64,000 bases of DNA from Bemisia tabaci (Eukaryota > Arthropoda > Insecta > Hemiptera > Aleyrodidae), in the NCBI RefSeq assembly GCF_918797505.1, contig NC_092794.1:63773345-63837344 (forward strand). The letters run 5' to 3'. Of this stretch, positions 23,783 through 37,055 are shown one piece after another. The number at the start of each line of letters is the position of its first letter. Positions within the stretch are counted from its first letter, which is position 1. The notes beneath the pieces were generated by a model. The model was not told where the DNA came from, did no database searches, and worked only from the letters and a program-made list of their open reading frames with translations. The translations under genes were made by a program, and so were the position numbers.

Positions 23783-24655
23783 AAATGTCATCTTAGGTAC
23801 CTAATGCTATATTTATGCTCCCATATTTCACCCCTTGATGCCTGACTGGTAAAATTCACCACTTTTTGGATCGTTATGTACTTTTGTAGGTATAAGTTAT
23901 CAAAAGCAGAAATGTGCAAAGATATTTTTTTAGCAAATTTTTCAAGAAATATGCTAAGTGCCTCGTTACCTTTAACAGGATGTTTCCCAGAAGTTGTACC
24001 ATTGTGCCACAAAAAAAATTTATAAATTTGTGCGAATGCTGAGTTAAATTTTTAGCTTGATGGTTCATCTTCACATGGAAATATTTTTGGTAGAATTACA
24101 AATTCCACAATGAAAGTCTAGCAACACAGCTAACTTAGCAAAAGCCCTCATATTTCTTGAAGTCAGGAGAGGGTAATATTTCTCCCCCCTCCTCCTAACT
24201 AGTTCCCCCAATGCTCCTGAAAACATCTCTGCTGAGCGCAAAAATCCTCAAACTCATCCCTCATCATCTGGCATCCCCATGGCTCAGATGCATGCTGATA
24301 ATGTATTTGTATTTTTTTTTATTTATTCTCGTAGTGCAGTCATTTATCCTTCCATGTTGTTATCTCCAGAATCCAGATCTTATGACTGTGCTGAAGTACC
24401 ATGTGTGATGTCTAAAAATATCTCTCCCTTGTAGCTACATATTTCTAATAATGAAAATTAGTTTTTCCTGTCTGTCTGGGAAGTGATAACTTGCCGTCGT
24501 GGTTTGTTCTTATAGACTGTTCTCTCAGCTAAAAACGTGTGCAGATGACTACTTCATTATCATTGTGTTTGTGTTTATCCTCACCTCTTGCGTAGACAAC
24601 ACCTTGTCATTTGTAGTATGATGATTTGTGTTGTTCCCATCTTGTAAAGTAAACT

Positions 24656-27600
24656 ATGTCTTCAAGAGTCCTCAAGAAACTAGGGCTGCAGGGTGAGAAA
24701 GATATCACATTCTTACCTGAAGATGGAAGTGATGCTGAAGGTGATCTCTCCCATTCAAGTGGGGCAAGGAAAAAGCAGCTGAATCTTAACCGCTATGATG
24801 TGGTGAGTTTTCTTGCGGCGTAGATTTTTTCTTTCGCCATCTGTGTAATCCCTCCAAGGAGAATGCTCTTATGCAAAGTTTTATCAGAATCACTGTAATC
24901 ATGTCACCTCGTGTATGCTTTCCATCTGTCTTTAGCAGGAACCAAGATGCGTTTAATGTCTTTGAAAGAATGCGTACTAGAGAGCATGCTCTTGTAGCAT
25001 CAATAACATGGTAGCAGTTCAATGTAATACGCTAAGTTTTGGAGATACGCATAGACTGTGAGCAGCAGACTGCTTTGATGTTGTAGAAGTACCTTAAACT
25101 ATATACTAGTTGTCTCTTACTTCATTCACACTTAATTGTAACTGCATTCGTATTGGCGTTCTTATTTTGTCATTTATAGAGTTTTAATTTCATTAAGTCC
25201 TGCTCAATTGTCTGCAATCATGTTCTATCCAAGAAAATTCCTGTACCAAAATATTTCTTGAAGGATTGATTGATCAACAGGTACTATTTTTATTTGAAGA
25301 CATTCTGTGTCATAAGTATTCTTCTATCAGGATACATTTAAACTGTGGTGACCATTCATCCACACTATCAATATAATTAGAAGAAGGGATGGTTCTTTCT
25401 CTTCTTTTAGGTTATTATATCAGGCCTGATGATCGTCACCTCTTTTACCTATTACAAGTAATTAGAGCCTGTTTCAGACAACTTGTCCCTTTTAGCTATA
25501 TGCATGTAGGTAGTAAGGAATTTCTTATTCCGTGCATACAGCGATAAAGGACTAGTTATCTGAAATGGGCTCTAACTTATGTTGACCACTAGTACTGTCG
25601 AACCATGACCGTAGAGAGATTCATACCCATAACCATGAGAGATTCATTTCTAGTTTTAAGCTCAACTGAAATGAAACTGGTTTCTGATACTTCCAAAGTA
25701 AGTGTCAGGGCCAATTTTTTTCACAAGCAATTCAGTTGTGAAGGAAATAATAAGGCATACTGAGCTGAGATATGAAATACCCCTTACTTGAAACCAAGGG
25801 ATTTGGCGTCGAGTGTAACATGTTTTATACATGAAACTTTCAACTGGTCAAGTAGGTATAAGAAAAACAAAGCTTTTCAGCCTTTTTCTAGCATTCTCCG
25901 AAGAAATCATGCCATTACTGCTGGGTCAGATATCTACTGAGTCTTTGTTTGAAAGCGTTTAATACAATTGACACTGTGTCGCATGCTCATCATCTGTTCG
26001 AAAGTTGGTTCTTTTTGTCAGTTTCATCTTCCCGGCCAATGATTGAAAAGAAACTTTCCTCAATCACCAGTCTGATGTTGCATCCGCTTATTCCTCTACA
26101 ATCTGCTAAAAATGTAATATTCAGCCCTGCTTCCCATACAATTTGCACACTGATACTTCAATTTTGAAGCCTCTTGTGCTCAAATGGGTCCCAAAGAACA
26201 TCAGACCAGATAATACCACCATTTGGATCCCTTGGTTTTATTTGCAGGGTTCTTTCATGCAACTTACTTAGCCAAAAAACAAAGATTCATTGCTTTTCAA
26301 AAAGAGACTTTCTCATCATCATTGTAGTAAATGACAATTCTTTGTCAGAAGTCGACCAACCAAGTATTTAGCATTAACTCTAATAGAATGGTAGTATGCA
26401 TGAAAATATGAAACGAAATCATCTGTTTCGGCTGTTTCTGATTCATCCGCACCAAATCAACAGAACACAAACTTTTTCAAATTAAATAATTGCAAAATAA
26501 AGAAGTGACATTGTAATATGTCAGTTGCAATAATTGTGTATCTGGTTACTTAACATTTCTTTTTGTTTTTAAAGTTAAATGAGCAGTCCCACTCAGAATC
26601 GGAAGTGAAGGAGGATGATGATCATGAAACAACCAGCTCTTTGACGAACAATGATCTGGGACAAGTTGAAACCAAGGAAATTTCAAGGAAAAAGAAAAAG
26701 AAAAAGAAAAGGAAAGCTCACCGAGTCCCTGCAAACGCAAGGAGTAGTGAGGATAATGCAGAGGTAAGGTTTACACGTTTTAGAAAGAGAACTCTCCTTA
26801 AAAAAGAAAGTTGCCTGTGCAGTTACGAATTTCAGTTATTAGTCAGATTTCTTGAAAAGAAAATGATGGTGTAGTGTCTCAATTAAAAAAGGCACAAGTA
26901 GGCACACCCTTAATAGTACATACTATAAAATTTACAAAACAAAATATTGTAAAAAACTTGTATAAAAGTAGTTAAATAGACCAAAAATGAATTACCTATG
27001 TAGTATATTTTACAAGAAAAATACATAAAAAGTACAAATCACCTTTCTTCACCTCTTTGATCATGAACTTTTTACGTACCTAAAATTCTTGAATTCTGAC
27101 TATTTACAACTTAGTCACAAGCCTTACTAGGTACGTACAATTTTCAAACTCCTAAAAAATATCAGTACCCATCACATTTTTTTCCAAGTATTTTAAAAAG
27201 CATTCTACCTGAGACAACATAAATAAATACCTGCCACCAAACTTGAAAAAGAAGTCTCTAGTTTGATTGTAAATATTTACATTAAAACTGGGGCTTTAAA
27301 ATTTATTTAATTTAAACATTATTTTAAGGCCCCAGAATTGCTTGATTTTTTTTTTTTTTTTTAAATGTTTCAACACATTACTTTTCACCCTACCCAGCAT
27401 ATAAGAAGGAAGATAAGGCTAGACAAGGAAGGTTACAGGTTCATTTTATACATAACTAATATTGAGCTGTGTTGCAGAATTTCAACAAGTTTTCCATTGT
27501 GAGTTCTGTTACTTACACAGCGTTATGCTTGTTCTGTAGTTAGTCTCTCTACAAAAGTCACTTTTTTGAGAAGTATTGCCCTAACAATGACGTATTGTAC

Positions 27601-30600
27601 AGAAGTGAGTAAGGTTTTGATATAAAGTCCCGTCTTATACAAAATTTTGACTCATTTTAAGTTTTCCTGTGATATTTAGTCTATTTTTTAGTGTTTCACT
27701 AATGTGTTCTCCCCCCCCCTCCCCCTTTTTTTTTCTTGCAGGATGAAGTGGAAAGATCTGTAAGAGAAGTCAATGAAATGCTTGGTGAAATAGAGCCATC
27801 ATTCTCTGATCCCAAGGTAGTTGTATGCAGAAGCAAAGATATTCTTTCCATAGAGCAGCGCAATCTTAACCCCAATAACGAGTTAAAACGAATTTTTGGT
27901 TCAAAGATCGTCCAGCAAACTGAAATGTAAGTTTTATTCTTTGTTTTGTTAAGTTTTCTAATTAATAATATTAAGTTGTATTGCGCAAAGAACTCAAATT
28001 TTTTCAAACACTGAAGGGTAATTTTACAAAAACTGTACTGGATGCACTGGATGCACAACGTATCGGTACAAATAAATGAATGGTATAAATTATAAGGAGA
28101 GTGTAAAATGGAACAAAACAACTCCTCTCTGCCAAATTCATAATTAATTATTTACGTGTAAAACATGTTAAGTGTATTTAAAAAACTTTGCAAATCTAAT
28201 TTCAGGAAGAAGAGAGGCAGGGTTCGTGGTCACATGAAAACAACATGGTTTGTTACACCAAAGAATAATTGGCCTCCAATTGGCAAACCAGGTAACTTTA
28301 ATAATAGGTATCTAAATAATCACTTGTTTCAGAAAAAAATTTGTTTCATACATTTCTATAACGAAGGAATTCACTTAGTAAGTGGGTAAAACATAAAAAT
28401 GGCAAAAAACACAGCCAAGGAACCTCTAATTAGTTGCATGCCCATTCTCAACTCGAACAAAAGCTAAAAATAAAACTTGGAACATGAAAATGAGCATGCG
28501 ACTGACTGAGAAGGAATCAGTTCAAACTTTTTTTACCTGTCGCAAAAAGTTGCTAAAAAATGTCAATTTTTGACCAAATGAGCTCAATAATAGCTTGTTA
28601 GAAAGCTATAAAACAAATAAAACAAATAATTAAGAACTAACCTTGCAATACAAAAGTATAGTTATCTCAATTTTGATTTTTTTCATTGGAAGTCCCTTTT
28701 TCCTGTGGTGCATCTCAATCTATCACTTTCGTAAGATCTTTCTCAATTTAATCTCTGATTGATAGGTATTGAAATGAAACTGGTTTCAAGCAGCAATGGA
28801 ATCAACGTTTATCAGTACATTCATCATCCTCAGTATCAACAAGTTCAGATGAAGTTCTTGGATGCTGTTGATAGTGGAAACCCTGATAATATTGTAGTAA
28901 GTATAGCAATTTTCTCTAGTTGAAAAATGTATATTATTTTCTGCTTGTCATCACTGTAATAGCATCAGGTAGTTCTAAAAAAAACCCATTGACTTGAATT
29001 TTTCTATTTGGGTGTAAATCATTTGACATAATTGTTAAATTCAGAGAAACGGAAGAAGGATTATCCTTGGAAAAAACATTGCATTTGATACAAGTGTTAA
29101 TATATCAAATGTTACGTTTTTTTCCAGAAAAACTCTGTTTCCATCTCTTTGAATTTTGCAATTTTTTTTACTGAGAATTATTTTTTAGGCTTATCGATAG
29201 TGTAAGTTGGCAGTCCTATAACTCATTTGCGGTGCCTGAAAATCTCCGCCTCTTTGTTATTTTTTTAAAGGAGTACAAATGACATTCCTTGAAGTTTTTG
29301 CAGAATTTTCTTCGCACAGAGAAGAAAAATCATGGCAGTTTTAAAGAATTGCTGTTGAGTAGTTTTCTGTTTAAAAAATAAAGTATGACAGGAAGTTTGT
29401 GACGTCGCAAACTGAGTTATAAGATTGCCGATTTACACTATCGTTATGTGCAGAGGCTGTCAACCTTTTTTGGCTTGAAAGTCGGAATCTGCTGAGATTT
29501 TTTATCTAATCAATGCGATACATGGTATGACAGATAGACCACACCAAGATCGCAGGACAAATCATTTTCACTGCAGGGAACAAAATTCAGGTCCTAGGAA
29601 GAAGTCACAGGACCAATTGCTTGAAATCAGTTTGCTTTTCTCCTACAATGATACATTCGTATCTGAAGAAATTAAACAATGAACTTCAACTATTCCCCAA
29701 GTTCTTGAGCTATTATGTTATTGCTGTAAATGGATGAGCCATCTGACCCATAGATTTTACACCCTTTTTCCGAAAATTTCAAATTTTTAGTTTATTGCAT
29801 ATTTTGTGTACTTTTACTGAAATTTGTCCTCATTTTGTGTTCCCCCCCACAGAAAATAATCGACAATCATCCGTACCATGTTGATGCTCTACTTCAACTA
29901 TCGGAGTTTTGCAGACTCAGTGAAGATTTTTCCATGAGCTCTGAATTCTTAGAACGCGCTTTATTCATTCTGGAATCATTTTTCCACCCATCTTTTGCAT
30001 CTACTAGTGCTAGCTCCCGTCTTGAGTATGATTTACAAGAAAACAGGTTGGTCTCTTGATGTAACGCATTTATATTAGCGGTTTCACTATTGGTCATTTG
30101 ATGGTTTTTATGCATGTAAGAATACCTCAAGTGTACAACATCTGATACGCTCTTTTTCTCTTCAATTTCCGAACCTGTCTCTTGTAAGTGCCACATTAAC
30201 AACCTCAATGTTTTCAAATGCCAAGACCATGGGCTGTGTGTCGAATTATATCTGCCAAATAACTATTTAAACTTCATAATTTTCATTAACGATAAGTTAG
30301 TAACTGAGGCATTATTTGGTTAAAAGCATGCAGCGGAAGACCCAGTTTTGGAAGAAAATACTATTGATTGCTTGGAACGGCACATTTTCAAAGCCGCTAA
30401 CTATTTTTTAAACCTTCATAAAAAAGGTTTCAGTTACTGCCCTTGAGCATCCTTGGGTAAAATTTCAAGTCTTTACTCTGTAAACTTAATCAATAATGGC
30501 TAATGTAAAACTAGGATCTAGTAGCCTTTTTGCAGAAGAAGCAGTCTTCTTCTTCTGCAAAACATATTTGACACCAATTTCTTTTCCTGGTTGCTGCTTC

Positions 30601-33600
30601 AATAGCATCCGCAACCATGTACACAATACACATCTATTTTTGGACAAGTAAGATCGTAAGGATTCAAAATGAAAGCCCCAAGAACTTGAATTTCTCTTTT
30701 TTTTCTTTTTTTTTTAATGAATGTCTTTTCATCTCTCTTATTTAGGTAACGTTTTTGCACTCAAGCAGACGCTTCTGAAGCTATCTTTGGTTAGACCAGC
30801 ACTAAGTTAGGCACGGTTTAGCACTTAAATTGCTAAAATGATCAGAATTATTCCCCTTTACCTCCTTGAAAGATGCTTATTAATTGTATTTGTTCTTTTC
30901 AGGGCCCTTTTCATAGCGCTTTTCAAGCACTTGACCCTCGTTGGACAGAGAGCTTGCTACCGCACTGCGCTGGAGCTGAGTAAGTTTTTACTTTCCTTGG
31001 ATCCAGTGAATGACCCATTGGCTATCACCCTTAGTGTAGACTTCTACGCAATTCGAGCGCAGCAATATTCTTGGTTTCTTTCAGCGGCAGACCAATGGAC
31101 TGTGACCCGTAACATCAATCAGGTATGATTCAAATCTTTTTGCCTTTGTGTCATGTTCATAATATGAAATCATATTTCTCTGTTTTAGACTAATGCAAGA
31201 GAAAGCCCATTAAATTTAATCAAGTTCCTGAGTATGAGCTTGGTAAATTTCAATAGCCCAATAGTGAGAAAATAAAGTCAAGTGGAGGATTTGATCAAAG
31301 GCCCGACAAAAATCAGGGCAAACTCATAGAATTAAATAAATTTTGGAGTCAGAAAAAAGTAAATAAAGTGCACCTTCAGGTGCTTTGAGGAAATTTCTTG
31401 GGAAAATGCAACAAGTTGTTCGAAGTGTCTTTCTACTAAGTGTGACCATGGTTGCCTCAGGAAACTGTTAGGTCTGTAAATTTGACAGTAAGGATCTGAG
31501 GAGACGAGAACTATTCATCTTTGTATCTGACACCATGAATAGCTATGTTTAAGATTTTCAAGTTCGACTGAGTCTAACAGGAACGTCCCAATTTTCACCA
31601 AGTTCGAACCAAGAAAAAGAGCCGCAAAGTTGTATTCCTCCATAAAACTCAGTGTTAAGAACAAAGTCTAAAGACTACTTTCACAAAATATTTTTTCTTG
31701 ACTTTGAATTTTCGACAGGAGAAAAATTAAGACTTGTCAAATTCAAAACCACTCCCAACCTCTTTTTTCCAAAATGCGACTTGCTGCCGATCTGTCCAAC
31801 TCGGCCCAGTTCTATACATGTTTGATTTTCTTTGATATTTTAGCCCAAAGTTATGGCTATCAGAAATACCAGCTGAGATAGTTTTATCAACGTAACCAAA
31901 AGGATCATCTCTCCAAGATAGCAGCAAGATTGTATTTTAAAATTACTAAAAAGATTCAATATTTGCACTCAGTTCTCGATCTTCAGATGCACACTGCCAA
32001 TGGGTCAGTCGTCGAAGTCACAGAATCGTGACTTGATTGTTTGAAAATCCGGAAAAAAAAGATACATTGCCCCTCACAAAGCGTGGTTTGAGATGTCGTC
32101 CACTGCATCAGTTCATACCATGGTCTTTTACACCTTCATTTCCTCATTGAGTAATACACACATTTACACTGGTTGCTCGACTTAAAACACAGATGTAATC
32201 AAGGTGGAAGAAACCATGGTAAACCCCACTACAATGGATCACATCATATGCCACGTTTTTTGAAAGGTGAATCTGTCAATATTGGGCATAAAAAGTTAGT
32301 GTTTGAACAAACCTAATTATTTTTTGCCTATCTGTAATCGAAAATAATCAGAACCTAATTCTGTAAATAGGGCAACTGACCCATTGTCATCAATATCCTC
32401 TGATTTTTACACATTACAGGGAAAGAGTTTGAGAGTAAGCATCTGTGTAAGAATGAAATCACACGTTAAAAAGAAATAACTTTGAATTGACATTTAAATT
32501 GAATAGAAGAGGCAGCATTGCCTTTCTATGGCTGATGTCCATGCATGAGCAGTTTTTCCTCCTAAATGATTATTACCAACTGCTTATGGAATTTCTTGGG
32601 TACGATTCGTCTCAAAGGTTCTTTGAAAATTTGTTAATATTTGCTCATATGTCTTTTTTCAGCTTCCTAATTTCTCCTATGGGACAGCTATCGCTCATTT
32701 CCTGTTAACCGGCGGTAAAGATGTAGAGAAGGCCAATGAATGTCTACAAAGAGCGTTAATACTATTTCCCGGTGTCCTATTCCCTCTCTTAGAAAAATGT
32801 GGAATTCAGCCTGATTCAAAAGTGATGGGTCACTCCTTCTTCAATCAGCAAACGTAATTTTTTTTTTTAATTTCAAAGAAACAATTATAGTTTCTTGATT
32901 CCTTCAGTTTGACTTGAACCTTGATAACTCAGAAACCTCAGTAACTCAAAGGAAATGGACACACCCCTTCACTGAAAGATAAGAACCTCATTAATTGGAA
33001 AAAATAATTCTGTTAGCTTGAAGAAATCTTAAGCTTATTTTTTATCCCATTAACTTGAAGGGAGTGGCAAGTTGTCGCGACAACTCGATGTAATCTGCTG
33101 AATCTCAGTTATCTCAGTGACCTGAAGAAATTGGTGGATTACCTCTGTACCTTGAGCAACGCTTTATTATTTCAAACTAAATATCAAAATTGCAGCAGCC
33201 ACCATTACTCAGTTTTAACCTGTTAGGAAGGATCTCCTAATCGGGAGGCCTATTTGATAAGTGGTATAGCCAAGAACTTTTTGCATCCTTGCGCAGACGT
33301 TTCATTTTTGTAACCTTTCAGCATTTCCTGCAATCTTAAATCTTCTAGATCATTCTTATCTGCTAGCAAAAATGTTTTGCAAGAAAAAAATCATCAGCAA
33401 AAGTCATATAAAATGTAGGGTGTCTTAAATCGCACGGTGAAAACTTAAGAGATGGATTTTTCAGCCTGAAATAAGAGTATTTTGTTCTAGGATATTTTTT
33501 TGTTTGAGCCATTTCAAGGGGGGATGTATTTTCAAAAGTGGCCATTTTAATTCCCTTCATGTTTTTAGTCTTTCCTTTTTTTCCCCCCCAAAAGAAATGG

Positions 33601-36600
33601 ATTGAGTAACCAATGTGAAGACTTTTTGTTGATAACTATGTCCTCAATTTAATAAATCAATTTTTAAAAAAAGCTAAGAAGAGCCATAAAAGATCATATA
33701 TAATGAGCCTTAAAATGGCTCCGATAGCAGAACAAAACAGTCTCATTTCAGTTTAAAACATTGATCCATGAAGTTTCTGGCATTCAATTCAAAACAATCT
33801 ACCTAGAAGTAACATTTGTGAGGGCTTCAGAATTAGCAAAAAAAACCACCCTCATTTTATTACTGCTCTACTTCATTTCTGCTCGCTCAGGTAACACACT
33901 TATGATTTTTATTTTCAGGACCAGCACATCTCTGAAACAGTTAGAAGCTCTTTATGTGACACGGTGCCATCACATTTGGCGGGATCCTGACTTGTTAGCA
34001 TGGCTTGAAAGCAATGCCCATGCAGTTCTAGGAAGAGTTGATGAAGAAGACTCAGAAGTTGGAGACTTACGAAGTAAAGTAGAAACTTGGTACAAGGCTG
34101 CAACCCCTCGGAATATTCTGCGTCATTTAATCTTGTCTGATTTGAAAGAAGTACCCATCAATCTATTGGTAAGTACTTAACACCTACCTTTACCAGTTGC
34201 TTTCATCTGAAGAAACGTAACAAAAATTTGATCAGTCACTGCTGTAAGTGTTTATTTCAATTCATTTAGAGTTCTATCTGTCAGTCCCAACTCTTTGAAG
34301 GCAACAAACCTAAGGCTACACCAGTTAGTTGTATACATCAATCTCTTAACATTTCATGCAGAAATAGTTGAGCTTGAACATTTATCATTTTGTCAGATCA
34401 GTTGTCGGAGAGAAGTTCATCACAACTAGAATGGGCCTTTAGAAAAGGTCTCAACCAGAAAGAAAGTCAAGTGTTTTCTCTTCAAAATCTGTCGTAGAAA
34501 ACAAATCACACAACTGGAAGTTTGGAAATGAACTCTTGAACAAGATATTAACAAATTGTTTCAACACATATTGAACAAAAGTTAGATCTTACTAATGATG
34601 CCATCAGTATTTTTGTCATTTAATCATCATTAATTGTGAAGACTTATATCTTGTGTAAGAGTGGATTGACTTCCCATAATGTGATTAGTTTTTCACAACA
34701 AAATCTTAATGAGAAGTTATGTTGTACCTAATTAATTATGTTATGAGTTGTAATTCATACCTTGTCTAAAAGCCTATATTGTGGTCTAAAAAATCGATTT
34801 TACTTGTATTGTTATGTATTTATTGATTTTTTGCCAAATAAGTTTATGCACTTCTAGAGCGTGACAGAAGATCAGCCGTTTTCAGGTCAGCACTTAAAGT
34901 AAATGCAAGAATCAATTTGGCGGATCCTCTGTTGCACTTTAGTAGCACATAAACTTATCCTGTGTAGACTCTAAAAAAATGACCCGGCATAATTTAAGGA
35001 TTTTGATCTGTCTCCATACTCTCAGAACTTTTTTAATTTCTTTTGCTTCTCTCTTTTTAATCAGGACTGTCACGGGCCACTTTACAGTTTTGATCCATTA
35101 CCTCCCCCAGGAGGAACTACCATCTATCATAGACCAAATCGCCCTACGCTCAACATGGAAAATGCCAATGCATTCTCTGCATTTTTCCGTTCTCTCATGC
35201 CAAATTATGATATCAATGAGCCAGCTGGACAAGCCATAGCAAGGTCAGTCCAGTCTCAAATGCAATTTCAGTCCATCCATAATTTTAAAACGAATTCAAA
35301 TACAAATTTAATGAAAACAAGTTGAACTTGCTGATAGGCAGAAGTAGAATTCCCTGTTGAATAGCTGGTCTATAGAATTGTCAACTCCATTAAAAACATA
35401 AGTTTGTGAAAACTTTCTGAATAAAATGATTAGAAATGGAGAATATGCTCCAAAAAAGTTTATTGCCACACCTGAGAGTGCTTAATGAGCTGGTTTGCTG
35501 TTTTTTTCATAATTTGTTTCTAAAATCCTCAATTGTGGAAAAATAGTTTTAAAAGTGAGAAAATGTGCCGCCTTGTGAGGTCATCTGGTGGCATTTTCCA
35601 TTTAATCACATGCATTTTAGTAGACTAGGTTATTTTTTCATATTTCCGCCAATAATTGTTCAATTTAGAAACCAAGGATATCCTTGTACTTACTTCTTTA
35701 AGTAGTGTCATTTAAACATGAAATTTGCAGAATTTTAGTCACATGCAAATTCTCCATTGAGGACACGAAGAAATTTTTTTTTTTCATTTGTGGCGATTTG
35801 TTTAATGTCTCCTCCTTAGCTCGCTCGTTTGTAGAGTTTTAGCATCAGGGAACTTGCACTCACTGGGCTTGAGCTAGTGGAAAATTCCTCCTTTGTAAAG
35901 TGGGGTTTGAGGAATAACTTCAATTTTAAAAATCAGAGGCAAGTTCGGTCAGATGCAATCCACATTTGGACTTGATTCTGCAACAAGGAACTGCTTCTCT
36001 TGATTCATCTATAAAACCATCCATCTGCAAAGGCAACCTGATGGCTTGTATGTTGTTTCCAAAATGAGCCAGAAATAGCAGTTTCTCATGACTAAATGTA
36101 GTCTGTTTGTTGCTGGAAGTTATTAAACCTATCAAAATTCATATAGAGTATATTGATGTTATAATATTTTTTTATAGTGGGTTGGTTGTATGCAAAGGAA
36201 CAGCCAGGTGAATATAATTCCTGCAAGTGAATTACACAAAAAGTTCAATGGGCATCAAGGAAATCTGGAATCCACTCTTTAGAGAGCATAGTTGCATTAT
36301 TTGGAACGTACTTTTTCAAATTTCCCACATCTACGGGCAGTTTTTCTCAGTTGCTGGCAACCAGGTTTGCCTGTGTAGAAATGTAAGAAAGTTAACTTTA
36401 AATGTACAGAAAATCTTGCAAGCTTTTTTTACGTATGATTTCAACTGATTTTAGGTGTTTATTTCCTCCTTATTTCTCTGTTTTGCTTTGTAAACCAATT
36501 GGAATTATTCATAAGGAATGTTTGTAACAGTTCACAAGATTGTTTGCTTATTTAGTAGATCAAGCTCTCTTGGGCTTCTCTTTGAGCAATCCTTATTGCT

Positions 36601-37055
36601 GGCCACTGAGAAAAACTACTTGTGAACCCAGGGCAAAAGTATGTCACAAACTATGGAGATTATACGCTGAGGATGAGATCTCGGACTTTTTTTTTTACGT
36701 CCATTCTAATTTTCGTCCGATTTTACCTGTGAGAAGAAATTGATTCACTGGGTTGTATCTCTTACAAGTGACAGATCCATTGATGTTTACGTTCGATTAC
36801 AAAAGCTTGTCTGTTATTCTCTACTTACTTTCAAGAATTTTAAAGTAAATTCTTAAAGTTTGATACCAAATATTACATTCATTGCGTTTGCTTTTTTTCA
36901 GGGATGTTGAGCTTGGAACCAATGTCACTGAGCTGACTCAAAGTGTGACATCATTTCTGGGTGCTTTGCGTGATTATCTCTCAGATTTTCATTCTCAGAT
37001 TGATATTGATATAGGTCTAGACACGGATGATGATACTGAAGTAGAAAGCGGCTAA
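24656..37055 (+). CDS. TCF25: TCF25 / Nulp1 homologue (Rqc1 family)
   Basis: Homologue of human TCF25 and yeast Rqc1, a component of the ribosome-associated quality-control complex on stalled 60S subunits. Eleven exons: 24656-24802, 26575-26763, 27742-27926, 28206-28291, 28766-28896, 29853-30046, 30903-31122, 32663-32853, 33919-34168, 35065-35243, 36902-37055. All have GT-AG introns and phases agree through to TAA, giving 641 aa (human 676). The N terminus is acidic with a basic run of seven lysines (88-94). Family blocks are LNPNNELKRIFG, TTWFVTPKNNWPPIGKPG, the helical repeat region HPYHVDALLQLSEFCR through FPGVLFPLLEKCGIQPD, HIWRDPDLLAWLE, PRNILRHLILSDLKE and PLYSFDPLPP. The C terminus is acidic (DTDDDTEVESG). 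Introns hold repeats at 25458-25580, 29040-29560, 31505-31745, 34460-34670 and 34834-34972. Identity is very secure; the exon 6 donor (GTTGGT) is the weakest site. Confidence 0.95.
25458..25580. repeat. 123-bp hairpin in TCF25 intron 1
   Basis: AATTAGAGCCTGTTTCAGA at the left pairs with TCTGAAATGGGCTCTAACTT at the right. Pairing continues through AACTTGTCCCTTTTAGCT against AGCGATAAAGGACTAGTT, and TATGCATG against CGTGCATA near the centre. The whole piece can fold as one imperfect hairpin. No protein-coding content. Confidence 0.6.
29040..29560. repeat. Diverged TTAA-type palindrome with a nested second element
   Basis: 29040-29195 resembles the middle of copies B and C: ATTCAGAGAAACGGAAG, GGAAAAAACATTGCATTTGA, then the mirrored half. 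29475-29545 resembles their right arm: AATCTGCTGAGATTTTTTAT, CTAATCAATGCGATACATGG. Between them, about 29200-29450, lies sequence of the other family with AAAGTATGACAGGAAGTTTG and GACGTCGCAAACTGAGTTAT. So a second element appears to have inserted into an older palindrome within TCF25 intron 5. Ends are decayed and no TTAA pair was confirmed. Confidence 0.5.
31505..31745 (-). repeat. Dispersed repeat, partner at 51665
   Basis: On the minus strand this stretch carries TTTTTCTCCTGTCGAAAATT, AAGAAAAAATATTTTG and GTTTTATGGAGGAATACAAC. The plus strand at 51665-51850 has AATTTTCTCCTGTCAAAAAT, AGGAAAAATATTTTGAG and TTGTGGAGGAATAAAACTTC in the same order. It lies in TCF25 intron 7. No open reading frame is shared, so this is an unclassified dispersed repeat. 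Confidence 0.5.
34460..34670 (+). repeat. Dispersed repeat, partner at 61965
   Basis: GTTTTCTCTTCAAAATCTG, GTAGAAAACAA, AACTGGAAGTTTGGAAATGA and ACTCTTGAACAAGATATT occur in this order. They are matched at 61965-62150 by GTTTCTCTTCAGAATCT, GTGGAAAACAA, AATTGGAAGTTTGGAAATTA and ACTCCTGAACGAGATTTT. It lies in TCF25 intron 9; class unknown. Confidence 0.5.
34834..34972. repeat. Short copy of the ACTTCTAGA inverted-repeat family
   Basis: CAAATAAGTTTATGCACTTC at the left is mirrored by GTAGCACATAAACTTATCC at the right. The left end closely matches the outer end of the 18496-18888 element. Only about 140 bp long, it seems to be an internal-deletion version. It sits in TCF25 intron 9, next to the 34460-34670 repeat. 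Confidence 0.55.

Larger units (their letters stand above)
20866..24655. other. Non-genic stretch between zinc finger gene and TCF25
   Basis: No gene is recognised. It should include the 3' UTR of the zinc-finger gene at its left edge and the TCF25 promoter at its right edge. Between them lie two adjacent inverted-repeat elements (21701-21937 and 21943-22235), a 17-base A run at 22077-22093 and a 499-bp terminal-inverted-repeat element (23284-23782). Open frames here are short and lack known domains. Confidence 0.6.

Noticed and set aside
30526..30562. GCAGAAGAAG hairpin in TCF25 intron 6
   Set aside because: A short low-complexity foldback; nothing indicates function.
32880..33180. Repeated AACTCAG/ACTCGA strings suggesting a pogo/Tigger-type element
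   Set aside because: The strings recall such elements, but I could not pair terminal inverted repeats or find TA duplications.
35390..36180. Motifs shared with 58570-58640 (GAGCTG, GTTTGC) suggesting another dispersed repeat
   Set aside because: Matches are short and interrupted; not distinguishable from chance by eye.
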